From Glycine soja (Eukaryota > Streptophyta > Magnoliopsida > Fabales > Fabaceae), in the NCBI RefSeq assembly GCF_004193775.1, contig NC_041002.1:5815261-5879260 (forward strand): 64,000 bases of DNA, written 5' to 3'. The translations under genes were made by a program, and so were the position numbers. Shown here one piece after another: positions 43,447-55,173 of the stretch. The number at the start of each line of letters is the position of its first letter. The stretch's first letter is position 1. The notes under the pieces are model-generated. The model ran no database searches, was not told where the DNA came from, and saw only the letters and a program-made list of their open reading frames with translations.

Positions 43447-45989
43447 AATAAAAATATTATTACTAATATGATATATAATATTATAATTATTTTAATGAAA
43501 TTACAAAAATATTTTAGTGGTTTAGTGATTTGAATTATTTTAATGTTTGGAATAGGTTAATTCCTATAAGCATATAAAGATGGTAGGAATATGCATTCTT
43601 TTCTTTTGGTGAGGCTTAAAAGGTTTTGGTAGTATGTCATGTGTAATGTTTGTAGACAAATTTTGATCACATCTTGTGATTTAAAATTATCTTATTGTTT
43701 TAATGAAAATATTTGCTTTGTTAAAGAAAAAAAGTAAAATATGAATACAACGCATCCAATATTTAGTGTCATGTGTAATGTTTGTAGACAAATTTTGATC
43801 ACATCTTGTGATTTAAAATTATGTTATTGTTTTATTGGTTTAAAGTACTCACATCCAATATTTAGTGTCTTATATAATTAAGTTAAGGCTATTAACATTT
43901 ATTGAACTATAGGAACATATATATAAATTTTTTAATAACTTACTGTATTTAAGTTAATCTATTTGACTTAACTTATATATATTTTCTGAAATCATTAATA
44001 TTCAAAACTTATATTGGATTTAACTAAATCAAATTGAGTTTGGGTTCCATTTGATTAAGGGAATAAAACTCAATTTATACTCTCTTTTTTTTATTTAAAA
44101 GATTCATAGTTAAAAATTTATTTGAAAAGTCAAATTACTTGTCACTTGACCAACTAATCTTGTAGGTTTCTTTAATGCACCAAAAATTAAAGACTATTAA
44201 TATATAAGGACTTATTTGAAAAGAATTTAAAGTACGATAATTTTTCTCTAATAGCTTTTAAAGTTTTAAATTATGAATTTCTATATACACAAGTAGTTGA
44301 CATGAATGAAATTGGATTTGAACCCTTAAACAGGATTTAGGTTTGAGTCTTATAAATAAATAAAACTTGATTGAAGGTAAAGATCTCCTAGTCCCTTAGA
44401 TTTTTTTGGCACAAAATTAATGAATACTTTAAGGCTATATAATATGATAACCCAAAAATAAGAATCAAACTGTATTTTCAGATTAGTCTTCTATAGCCAG
44501 ATTTTTGTTCCATTTCAGTTCAGTTCAGATAAATTTTTCTGATCCTGTATTTTCAAAAATAAATAATTAATCCGTAAAACAAATACCATATATTATACGA
44601 AGCTGAAATAGCCTGAAAATGGAAGCGGCATTTTTGCATAAGAATATGCTTTTGTAACTCATTTAATTATTTCCTGTCTCTGCCTTTGCCTAAATGTCTT
44701 ATTATATATGCAAACTATAGGGCTTAAGTATAGACTGGAGTTGAAGTTGTGCATTTAATATGAAGTAACTTCCGGTTGCTTCACTTACGGGTAAGAACGA
44801 AGACTTTGGAAAATAAGGTTTCCTTTTGTTTTTCGGTGCAATAAAGTCTTCTATATTAAAGGCCCCAAAACTTTCTCGGCAAAATTGTGGAAGTGCACCC
44901 TTATTATTTTGCCACCCAACAGAGAAAAAGACAAGCAAAATGTCCATGCAAACTTTGCTAGCTATCTTGGACCCTACCACTACCATTAATATACAGTGGG
45001 GAGGGACGCAATAATTATTCCTTACACTAATAAAGGGGGAAAAAAGCATAGCATTCCCTCGTTTATTTAGAGGTATGGAAGTTAAACATCAACTTGCACA
45101 GTGAAAAACAAACACACATACACAGTATGGATGATGATGCTCTAATTAAGAAACTACCCTTATATTTGGATTATAAAAATCAATGGAATAGAATGAAGGA
45201 AAATACTAGATGGTACTAGAATTATATTTGGTAACCATGGTGTTATGTGTCCTGGTTTGGTTTATCTGTTAACATTCTATCTGATAGTGGTATTCCTTGT
45301 ACCATTGTTTCAATTCATGATATTACATTTCTTTGGCAGATAAAAAAAAAAACTAGATGGTTTTAGAATGAAATCAAATCAAATCATTAAATATTACTTG
45401 ATTTGTCCTTAAGCAAAGTTAAAACTTAAATTTTGTGTGTGAAAAAATTACTTGATTTGGATAAAATATATAACTTTTTATCAAAAGAAAATATTTTTTA
45501 AATCTTATATACACATAGCAATCACGAGAGTGAAATAAGAACGAACCTAAAAAAGTTGCAATTCCGTTACATTAACAACAAAAGACATAAAAATAAAAAT
45601 TAAAACATTTAAGGTAGTACTTTACATCATCCTTTTATTTTTACCAATTTTTATCATTAAGTATCATTTTATTTTTAAAAATGGGAATGGTGCAGAATAA
45701 CTAATTAATACACATGATGTCTGTTATGTTAGGCAGTTGTTTTTGTTATTCTTATCCCATAATAAAAAATAAATAAAAATTACACATGATGAACAGCAGA
45801 AACAAATTGGGATGCTACCACATGAACCGGGCTGAGGCCTACTTTGTATCTTTATCAAGTCTATGGGCCTGAAGGAATGTTGTACAGCCCTCTTTAGCCA
45901 GACAACAAGGGAACTATTATTCTCATTACCACAATTGCTATGTAAACTACCCATGTGACTACTTTTTCATTTCCAAAATTGTCTTTTCT
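43447..45989. other. Intergenic, with one tandem duplication near 43636-43866
   Basis: At 43636-43702 and 43769-43833 a block TGTCATGTGTAATGTTTGTA and on is repeated, with CCAATATTTAG after each copy, so the unit is about 130 bp. The rest is AT-rich. The 115-codon minus frame at 45049-44702 and the 76-codon frame at 45954-45724 have no recognisable domain or gene context and are not called. Confidence 0.45.
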
Positions 45990-46825
45990 ACGGAAATATA
46001 TTTTCGTTGTGTATTATATACAACAAAATCATGATTTCACTGCATAGATTTTTTCACCCCCACACTACACAATAAAATCATGATTTCGTTATGTATGTTT
46101 TTTTGGCCCCAAACAATACAACAAAATTATACCGGATAAGTATTCGAACAAGATGAGAAGATGCCTATACGGACACCTAATGTGCAACATGCCCTATGAA
46201 GCGAAATACCCTTTCGGTCATGTGTTCGCACAATCCATATAACATGTCTCGACCTTTAGCACTCAAGTACCATTAGGCTATGGTTATGGTTAAAGAACCC
46301 GCTTAAAGATAATTATCTAGTCAAAAGCTCTTAAACAAGATTAAGAGGAGTATTACCTAACTGTAATCAGAACATGCAACAAGTCCATAGATCCAAGGCT
46401 TAGTAAGGTCAATATATAAAGGGAAGAACCCCTAAAGTAAAGATCATTGTTCATTTGAGTATTCACTTCACATCATTGATAGCTTTGAATCAAACCCTTG
46501 CTTGAGTATCAGAGTTCCTTTTGTAAGTACCCCCTTTTGGACTTATATACATTGAAGATATGCACAAGTTGTCAATAGAAGAACCATTCGACATAGCTAG
46601 TGACCCTTCGGCAGAAAAGTAAGTGTTCGATCTATTTGTGACAGGAACAGAAATCATGATTTTGTTGTGTATTTTTTTTTTGTCCCCAAACAATACAAGA
46701 AAATCATGTTTCCGTTGTGTAAAAGAGAGTGTAAAAAAATACACAACGGAAACATAATTCAGTTGTGTATTTCGTAAAAAATACACAACGAAATCATATT
46801 TCCATTATGTACCTTTTTCCACTCC
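45990..46825. repeat. Tandem array of 49-50-bp units with a 30-bp palindrome
   Basis: Each unit centres on ATCATGAT with arms TACACAACGAAATC and the complement, followed by a T-run and GGCCCCAAACAAT. Centres are near 46031, 46080, (46127/46656), 46705, 46754 and 46802. The third unit is cut by the LTR at 46128-46649. Copies differ by a few substitutions. Confidence 0.75.
46128..46649 (+). mobile_element. Probable solo LTR inserted in the palindromic array
   Basis: 522 bp from TATACCGG to GACAGGAACA. It holds a TATA box with leader (ATATATAAAGGGAAGAACC near 46413), CACTTCACATCATTGATAGC, CTTGAGTATCAGAGTTCC and GTACCCCC, which is Ty3-LTR style. The flanking AAAAT (46123-46127) and GAAAT (46650-46654) match at four of five bases. 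Removing it rejoins a palindrome unit of the host array, which supports the boundaries. Confidence 0.6.
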
Positions 46826-48218
46826 TTTTTAATTAATTTTAGTTGAAGTTAATTTTTTAAAACAATAAAATTAATTGTGATATAATTTACCATTTTTAAT
46901 AGTAATCAATATCTTTTCAAATTAAAAAATTTAAAATATATTAATTAGATAGAAGTTATCATTCATAAACGTAACCAAATTAATTATTACATTAATTACC
47001 TTTATTAACAGCAACCAAATCAATGATAATTTGATTACAATTACAAATGGAGTGGAAGAAAATAGTGTAAAAGAGGAAGAGAAATGGTGGAGTGTCATGA
47101 TGGAGAAGTGAAAGAGAAGGGTCAGGGTGTGGGATAAAATGATTATTCATTGAGGTTGGGTAGTACCAATAACAATTTTAATAATGGCAATGCCCAGACC
47201 ACAAATCAGAGATAGAAAGATTAAGGATTCAATCACATTATTAATTTATTGTCCAAAAATCAAAATTCACATTATTAATTAATACTTTATTTTCTCATTC
47301 TTATCTTTCGAGTTTTCTTTTCTCTTTTTGGTTTACAGAAGTGTTATTCAGTACGAATAGCATTGCACAAAACCACGAAATGATAGTTTATGGAAACAAA
47401 TGGCAAAGCATGTTGATTTATGGAAATTGTTGTGCTAGTGTTATTCTACATATTCCTTCCAAGAAAAAAAATCGTTCTATCTACGATTTCCTTTAAAAAA
47501 AAGAAATGAAAGAAATAATTAGGCGGGTTAAGTTGACTACCCTAACTTGTTTAACTTAAGCAATAATTATCACTCAAATTTGAAAAGAAAAAAAAAACGA
47601 GTCAATGCAATTGCACGTTAAGTTTTTTTTTATTTAGAAATTTTCAAATTCTAATTGTGAATTGAACACGCCCGATTTGAGTTACACGAGATGGACAATA
47701 AGTAAAACCAACTTTAATCTAAATCAAATCATGTGAACTAACCAAAGGCAAGAACAAGAATATTCGTGAAGTGACTAGGGCATCTTTGTTGGCATACAAG
47801 GCAAAAGCCATTCCGATTTCATTGGAACTTCTGTGAGACTCACTTGTTTGCGCGTTTTTAAACAATATCAGCGTTTTTCTTTGACAACTCACAAATTATG
47901 TATTTTCCACTTTCCACATACTTTAACGTAACACGTTATGGATAATTGAGCCATTAAGAAATTTCAATAATTGTCTTTTCACATCCGACAAGTCAATCTT
48001 TTATCTTTGAAAATTTCATAGAAATTCTAGTTAATGGAAAAAATTACTTCTCAGTACTCTAGTACTAACCATAAACAGTTTTTTAAGAAACAGTATGTTT
48101 TCCTCTAAAAAAAACAGTTTGTTTCTTCCGGGAAATCTTGAAGCAAAGAGTTTCACCCTTGTATCTTTAAGGGTTGACGCTTCTACTTGAAGCTCAGAAT
48201 GAGTCATTGCAATTTTTC
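46826..48218. other. Intergenic and promoter region of the CML gene
   Basis: AT-rich, with A-runs near 47465 and 47590. No element ends, RNA gene or convincing frame were recognised. The last few hundred bases are presumably the promoter of the gene at 48302. Confidence 0.4.
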
Positions 48219-48225
48219 TATAAAT
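48219..48225 (+). promoter_or_regulatory. Candidate TATA box of the CML gene
   Basis: CTATAAATTG about 80 bases before the ATG would give a leader of roughly 50 bases. A second TATATATA at 48289-48297 is too close to the ATG to act as the TATA box. Confidence 0.5.
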
Positions 48226-48301
48226 TGACATTGGTTCCCAGAACAACTACATCCGCATACAATAGTTCAGTGTAATAATCTTTCCCTCTATATATATCAA
48301 T

Positions 48302-48865
48302 ATGGAGAAGAAACATGGTAATACAATCCTATTTTTGCTCTCTTTATGTCTAGGAATTCTAACATGGAACGTTAGAATAAAGGGTTTTTTGTCTTTTTTG
48401 TTTTACTTGAAGTTTGTGTTTAGTTATGTCTCTCAAAAATGGAAGGCATGGACCAAAACTAGAGTTAATAACTCAAATTGTGAACATGTGAAGCAGGGTT
48501 TAGACTACATTGAGAGAGGTGCAAAAGTGTCCAAAGAAGACGTAGTTTTGGTGATGGAAAAGCTGGGAATGAATGTTGAATGTGATGGTGATGATGGGGT
48601 AGAGGGGTTTGATGTAAAAAATATTGGGGAATTGTTTGATGATGAGGATGTTACCTTGTCGGAGGTAGAGCAAGCATTTGATGTGTTTGACCAAAACAAA
48701 GATGGGTTTATAGAGGCAAGAGAATTGCAAAGGGTCTTATCCTGTTTGGGGTTAGGGAAAGATTTGATGGAATGCCAAGAAATGATTAATGCAGTTGATC
48801 GAAATGGTGATGAACTAATTGATCGCAATGAGTTTGTTAGGATTGTGGAACAGAGTTTTGGGTGA
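48302..48865 (+). CDS. Calmodulin-like EF-hand protein with N-terminal hydrophobic segment (CML45/46-like)
   Basis: Single-exon gene of 187 residues. Residues about 8-43 are hydrophobic (two short blocks around NVRIKG) and may anchor the protein in a membrane or act as a signal anchor. The C-terminal half has an EF-hand pair: loop 1 at 130-141, DQNKDGFIEARE, a full canonical calcium loop; loop 2 at 166-177, DRNGDELIDRNE, which keeps ligands at 1, 3, 5, 9 and 12 but has Glu in place of Gly at position 6. An acidic stretch at 94-118 precedes them. It likely acts as a calcium sensor at a membrane; partners are unknown. The ATG follows a TATA box and short leader, and no other ATG lies close upstream in frame. 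CML45/46 likeness is by layout and motif order, not by a search. Confidence 0.88.
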   Translation: MEKKHGNTILFLLSLCLGILTWNVRIKGFLSFLFYLKFVFSYVSQKWKAWTKTRVNNSNCEHVKQGLDYIERGAKVSKEDVVLVMEKLGMNVECDGDDGVEGFDVKNIGELFDDEDVTLSEVEQAFDVFDQNKDGFIEARELQRVLSCLGLGKDLMECQEMINAVDRNGDELIDRNEFVRIVEQSFG

Positions 48866-49991
48866 TTTTTTTTTCCCATATGCTAGCTATCTTAATTTCA
48901 TTTACTTGGCTAGCTTTCTGAATTTCTGTTGCATTTACAAGCTATCTTACTTTTTGTAATTTACTATAAATAATAATTTCGTCTAATTTCTATGATTATA
49001 ATTATAAATCAACTTTCATTACTAAATTATCAAGCTCATTGGTTTCTGTTTCTAAACCTATTTATTTTTATGTGTAATGTTTCTCTACTACTTCCTCTAC
49101 TCGTGCCTATTTGGAAACAATTCATATCATCTAACACAATCTCATGTTATTGCACTGTTTGTGTTCTTCAACAATTAGCTAGAGGGGTGACGGCTTAGGG
49201 GCCTTAACCGGAAGGGATCCATATATATATTTATATAGAGAGATACTCTTTTGTATTTAATTATAAGATTTTTCAAATAATTCATATTCTTTAAGAAAAG
49301 TGATTAATTTAATTAATCACATTAAATATGTTAATTATTTGTAAAATTATGTTTTTTCTTATCTCTCTATCAACTTAATTAACTTAATTATTTCTCATTA
49401 ATGTTTGAAAAGAGAATAATTAAGTAAGGATATGCATGAAAAAAATTAGAATAGGAATTTATAAAAAAAAGACAAACAAATTTCTGGAAAAAAAATATAA
49501 TTAGGGACGAAGAGAATATTATTTTATGTTATTTTTATAAATACATTGAAACATGTAAGGAGAATATTACCGACACTTTCTCTAATACTATTTTTATAAC
49601 ATTTTCTATGATGGATTTTTTGTATTTACCTAAATTATCTTAATTTATATTTTATTTTGTAACCACCGTACTTTAGGTCTTTGGCTTTTTGGTGAGATTC
49701 TAAGGTATTTCTACAAATTTTAGTCCTTTGGGTCAACTATGAAAATAATTCTTAATTCAGACTTAGTTGTCATATTATATCGGAAATAAAACCCATGTTC
49801 TCTCCCACAATTTAATTAAGAATGAAAGACATATACTAATTTTATCTAGTTATAAACATATTATACATTATTAATACATGATATAGTGATATAGGTGTAT
49901 AAAAAATTTGTTTTTTCCCTTTTATCTAGGGACAAGAGATAGAAAAAGGAATGAAAGATATACCTAGCTAAAAAAAAAGAAGAAAAAAGAA
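48866..49991. other. 3' flank of the CML gene and intergenic DNA
   Basis: AT-rich, with no gene recognised. The short frame at 48992-49198 is not supported. The stretch ends at the target duplication TGAAA of Copia element 2 (49992-49996). Confidence 0.4.
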
Positions 49992-49996
49992 TGAAA
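49992..49996. repeat. Target-site duplication TGAAA (left copy), Copia element 2
   Basis: TGAAA at 49992-49996 recurs at 54857-54861, directly beside both LTR ends. Confidence 0.9.
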
Positions 49997-50330
49997 TGTT
50001 GAACCCAATTGCTCGATGTACAAGCAAACCAGAAACATGACAAATTTGGATGAATTTGAGTCTTGAATGATGAAGACAAGAGAGAAAGAAAGTGAGGAAG
50101 AGAATGAAACAAGGAGAACTAATCGTGAAACTGAAAATGGTAATTAACTTTCATTGAACAAACTAGTTCCATTTATACAACCATCACAGGGACCACTTTG
50201 CAATTATTCTACAAAATTAACTTTGTAGATTGGTCCTTCTAACTGAAAATAACAGAAAAATAAACTAACAAGACTAACAACTCATAGACAACTCATCAAG
50301 GACTGAATTGACTTTGAACTAACTTCAACA
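49997..50330 (-). repeat. 3' LTR of Copia element 2
   Basis: 334 bp, partner of 54532-54856. The element points left, so this is the downstream LTR. Confidence 0.92.
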
Positions 50331-50337
50331 CTCCCCT

Positions 50338-53300
50338 TCAATTCAGATCCTTCAAGCTATTGATCAGTCTACTATAAATATGCTTGAATCTTGAGACTTG
50401 GACTGGCTTTGTCATCAAATATGGTAGTTGTTCTTCTACTTGACAGTATTCCACATCTATATTCCTTTTCGAAACTTGGTCTCTAATATAGTGAAACATA
50501 GGTTCAATATGTTTGCTTTTGCCATGCAAAGTAGGATGCTTGGCCAAGTTGATTGTACATTTGTTGTCAATCAACAAACAAATAGGTTTCCTCTCCCTAA
50601 GCTTCAATTCCTCGAGCAAGTTCATCATCCACACTGCTTTACATGCACCAAGTGATGTTGCCACATACTCAGCTTCAGAAGTAGACAAGGCCACCACATC
50701 TTACTTCCTTGAACTCCAAGCCACTGGTGCATCATAGTACATGAATAGATACCCTTCAGTACTCTTCTTTTGTTTTGGATCTCTTTTCCAATCAGAATCC
50801 GTGTAACCAAACAGATCTGATTCACCTTATCCAACTTCAAAAAGGAACAGTACACTATTGTCAATTGTCCCTTTAACAAACCTAAGTACTCTTTTGGCTG
50901 CTTGCATGTGTGAAATTCTAGGTTTTTGCATGAACTTGCTTATCAAACTTACTGCAAAGCAGATATCAGGTCTATTCTTTCATAAGTACCTCAAGGATTC
51001 AACTAATTGTCTAAACTCAGTTGCATCAACAAGCTCCTCTTCAAGGTCCTTCTCAAGCTTAAGTCATGGTTCAACTAGTGTGGAAGAAGGATTGCAATTT
51101 AGCATGCCAAATCTCTTTAAAACCTTTTGTGCATATCTACTTTGATGCATGAACACTCCCTTCTGGACTTGATTAAATTCTAATCCAAGGAAATGTGATA
51201 GTTTTCCTAAATCAGTCATCTCAAATTCAGCCATCATGAACTGCTTGAAGACCTAAATCTCCTTTTCACTACTACTAGTCACAAGTAGATCATCAACATA
51301 TAGACAAACCAGCAACAAATTGGTTGGAGAATTAGCCCTTACATACACACCATGCTTAGTCTTGCATTTGCTGAACCTTTGTTTGGCTAAGACTCCATCA
51401 ATTCTCATGTTCCAGGCTCTTGGTGATTTTTTTAAGCCATAAAGGGCTTTTTTAAGCCTATAGACCTTATCTTCATGCTTCTCTATTTCAAAACCTGGTG
51501 GTTGTAGTATGTACACCTCTTCTTCTAGGTATCCATTTAAGAAGGCTGATTTGACATCCATCTAGTACATGGACCAACCTTTGTTACTAGCAGCAGCTAC
51601 TATCATCCTCATTGTCTCCAATCTTGTAGCAAGAGCAAAGACTTCATTGTAGTCAATTCCCTTTTTTTGAAGAAAACCTCTTACCACCAACCTAGCCTTG
51701 TACTTAGCTACATCCCCATTTGGCTTGTGTTTGATCTTCTATACCCATTTAACACCTATGGTCTTCTTTCCTTTTGGAAGTTTGACTAACTCCCAGGTCT
51801 CATTCCTTTCAATTGATTGCAGCTCTTCCTTCATTGCTTCTACCCATTTTCCTTCCTTGATGGCTTGAGCAAAGGAAAGAAGCTCAACATCAGCAAATAG
51901 TGCAATATGCACTACTTCACTGGGCAAAAGTTTACCCTTATCAGTGACAGTGTCATCAATGTGTACTTCAAAGCCCTGAAGTCTTGACGAAGGAACCTTG
52001 GTTCTTTTAGGCCTATTGTCAGTTGTCACCTATAGGTTCTGGTGAGTGTGAACCAGTGTCTCATGATCTGTAGTTTCATAGTCACTGGCTGATTCTGAAG
52101 CAAGCTCATCAATCTTGAGTTCCTGCTGCCTTGAGCCAGTATCTTCAATGGTGTTTTCCCAATTCAGGCTTCTACTTTCATCAAAAATCACATCACTACT
52201 AATCACCACTTTCTTTGAACTGCAATCATAAAGCCAGTACCCACCAGTACTATGATAGCCCAGTATAATCATTTGTTCATCCTTTTTGTCCAGTTTTCTT
52301 CTTAACTGATCTGGAACATGCTTGAAACACAAGCATCCAAACACTCTTAGGTGCTTGACACAGGGCTTACTTCCACTCCAAGCTTCTTCAGGTGTCACAT
52401 TCTCTAGCCTCTTTGTTGAACATCTTTGAGCAAATAGGCTGCTGTTGACACTGCCTTACCCCAAAACTCCTTTGGCAAGTGAAAATTCCTTAGCATACTC
52501 CTGGTCATGTTGACTATGGTTCTATTAAGTCTCTCAGATACACCATTGTGTTGTGGTGTCTATGGAGGTGTGATCTCATGAATGATACCCCCATCCTCAC
52601 AGAACTTCTTGAATTCATGTGATGTGTATTTACCACCACCATCTGATTTGAGTCTCTGAATCTTGTTTCCACTTTGTGTTTCTACCATCACCTTGAATTT
52701 TTTGAAGGTGAGAAACGCTTCACTCTTCCTGCTCAGCAAGTAGATCCACACCTTTCTTGTGTAATCATCTATAAAGGACACAAAGTATGAACTACCCCCT
52801 AGAGAAAATTTCTCAAAAGGGCCACACACATCAGTATAGACCAAATTCAAAGTTGCTAAAGACTTAGTTGGTATTTCAGTATTATAAGACTTCCTTGGTT
52901 GTTTGGATTCACAACAACTGTCACACACCTTACTTGGTTGTTGTACATTATACATTCCTGTAACAATTTTATTATTACTCATCATACTAAGTCTTTTAAA
53001 GTTCAAATGGCCATACCTTTTGTGCCAAAGCCAGCTTTTAGAGTCTTCAATGATTGAAAAACACTCTTGATCCTACTGAACTTGTATTTCAGTCTTAAAG
53101 GTCCTGTTGCTTGACATTAGTGCCTTGATGATCATCCTACCCTTCTGATGAAAAATCTTCATATGATGGTCCTCAAGCATTGTCTTGTATCCCTTCTCAA
53201 GCAACTATCCCAAGCTCAACAAGTTGCCCTGCATGGTAGGTACATAGAGAACTTCATTGATTGAAGACCTTTTACCATCTTTTCTGTGAATCAATACCCT

Positions 53301-54443
53301 TTCGAGACCTTTTGCCTTGACTGTACTGTTATTTGCAAACCTAACATTCTTCTTCACTTATTCATCCAGATCAATTAGCCAGTCTTTCCTCCTAGTCATG
53401 TGATTTGAGCATCCTGTATCCAAGTACCATTCATTGTTGGCAGCCTTGTCTGAATCATTTGTCACCATCAAGAGGACTTGATCATCTTCTGAGTTACTCT
53501 CTTGAGTTAGTTGTGCTTGATCATCTCTTACCTTTTGTGTTTTCCTGACTTTGCACTGAGTTGCAAAATGACCCCATTCTTTGCAGTACCAACATTGAAT
53601 ATGTTTTCTTCTGGAGTTACCACTCTTACCACTATTATGAGAGCCCTTCTGCCTTAAGGGTGACACACCATCATCATGATTGGATTCATCAACACTTGAG
53701 TCATCAGTACCATCATCTCTTGTTTTTTTCGATTTATGGTGCTTCTGTTTAGCCTTTCCTTTACTATTTCCTGAGCCATTGTTGAATCTTTTTCCACTCT
53801 GAGCAAGTAAAGCATGTTCAGATGACCTATCTGTTTCCCTCTCTTTGATTCTTTGCTCGTGTGCTTCAAGAGAGCATTGAAGCTTATCCAATTTCATTTA
53901 TGTAAAGTCCTTAGATACTTCTGTTGCAGTAACCACATAATCAAATCTTGAACTTAAGGTTCTTAAAACCTTTTCTACAAGATCTTGATCCTTCAAGGTT
54001 TCACCATAAGCCATAATCTGATTTGACAGATTTTGCACGCGATTTAGGTATTTGGCTATACCTTCCTTCTCATTCATATGTAATAGCTTGAATTGCCGCT
54101 TCAAAGTTTGCATCTTGACTCTTTTCAACTTATCAGAACCAGCATAGGCATTTGCGAGAATGTCCCAAGCTTGCTCAGCCGATGTAGTAGAAGCAATCTT
54201 GGCAAAGTTTTGAGGATCTACACACTGGTGAATAAGAAAAAGAGCCTTACAATCCTTTTTCTCGGATTCTCTGAACGTATTCTTTTGTGCTTCCGCTGCA
54301 TCTTTCTCCAATTCTTGAAGTCTAACCGTGACAAACTCAAGAACATCCTACATTCCAAAAATGACTTTCATTTGAATGCACCATGCATCATAGTTCTTCC
54401 CATCAAGAATTGGCAAATGCGCTGGAAGCCCATTCCCATTCAT
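50338..54443 (-). pseudogene. Copia element 2 Gag-Pol polyprotein, multiply broken
   Basis: The start is ATG at 54443 (MNGNGLPAHLPILDG), with a stop at 54350-54348. Gag follows to about 53900, then a stop just before MKLDK; zinc knuckle CWYCKEWGHFATQC near 53600-53560; protease WYLDTGCSNHMT near 53430. Integrase has [31 protein letters not shown] and SDGGGKYTS at 52920-52630. One net frameshift lies between 52560 and 52398. The next frame holds the integrase tail (FGCLCFKHV), a stop at 52032-52030, SIERNETWELVKLPKGKKTI, then RT with [22 protein letters not shown] and YVDDLLV, and RNase H with LSTSEAEYVA to the end. Several stops could come from C-to-T change at Gln codons. No active product is expected. 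Confidence 0.9.
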
Positions 54444-54531
54444 CTCTGCACCAATGAAGCTTCGAGGATCACACACTGAAACCAATCAAGACTCTCCCAG
54501 GATCGATGGAACCTGAAGCTCGTGATACCAA

Positions 54532-54856
54532 TGTTGAATCCGGTTGCTCGTTGTACAAGCAAACCAGAAATGTGACAAATTTGGATGAATTTGAGTCTTG
54601 AATGATGAAGACAAGAGAGAAAGGAAGTGAGAAAGAGAATGAAACAAGGAGAACTAATCGTGAAACTGAAAATGGAAACTAACTTTCATTGAACAAACTA
54701 GTTCCATTTATACAACCATCACAGGGACCACTCTGCAATTATTCTACAAAACTAACTTTGCAGATTGGTCCTTCTAACTGAAATAATAGAAAAAACAAAC
54801 TAACAACTCAGATACAACTCTTCAAGGACTGAATTGACTTTGAACTAACTCCAACA
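54532..54856 (-). repeat. 5' LTR of Copia element 2
   Basis: 325 bp. The primer site complement GCTCGTGATACCA lies two bases inside it, at 54518-54530. Confidence 0.92.
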
Positions 54857-54861
54857 TGAAA

Positions 54862-55173
54862 TACATATTTTATTAAGGTTCAAACTCTACCACTCTACGT
54901 ATGGGTTATAGGGGATGCAGAAGCTTTAGGAGTGGTTTTCAGTTTTCATTCTAATCACAGTGATTTGGAGATTTGGTACAAGAGTGATAAGTGGGATTTT
55001 GAGGAGAGGATATCGAAGTCCATACAATGTTCATAAAGTTAATGTAAGTTGGCATGAGTATCACGAAATTTATACCAATTCATATATTTTGTTTCCATCA
55101 ATTAAACCAAATAATCTTCATAATTGACATAAGTGAGTAAGAATTTAAAATAAATTTTCATCTTTTAAATAAA
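54862..55173. other. Intergenic, nothing recognised
   Basis: Short AT-rich stretch between the Copia element 2 target duplication and the presumed Helitron 3' end. No gene or element was recognised. Confidence 0.4.

Larger units (their letters stand above)
49997..54856 (-). mobile_element. Older, broken Copia LTR retrotransposon
   Basis: LTRs of 334 bp (49997-50330) and 325 bp (54532-54856) have TGTTGAA...TTCAACA-like ends and a perfect TSD TGAAA, with several substitutions and indels between them. The minus-strand primer site is TGGTATCACGAGC (complement 54518-54530), initiator tRNA-Met type. The minus-strand purine tract TTGAAGGGGAG abuts the left LTR. The polyprotein reads right to left with Gag, PR, INT, RT and RH all present but interrupted. 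It is older than Copia element 1. Confidence 0.94.

Noticed and set aside
44702..45049. 115-codon minus frame in intergenic DNA
   Set aside because: No domain, no likely promoter, and a plus frame of similar weight overlaps; left uncalled.
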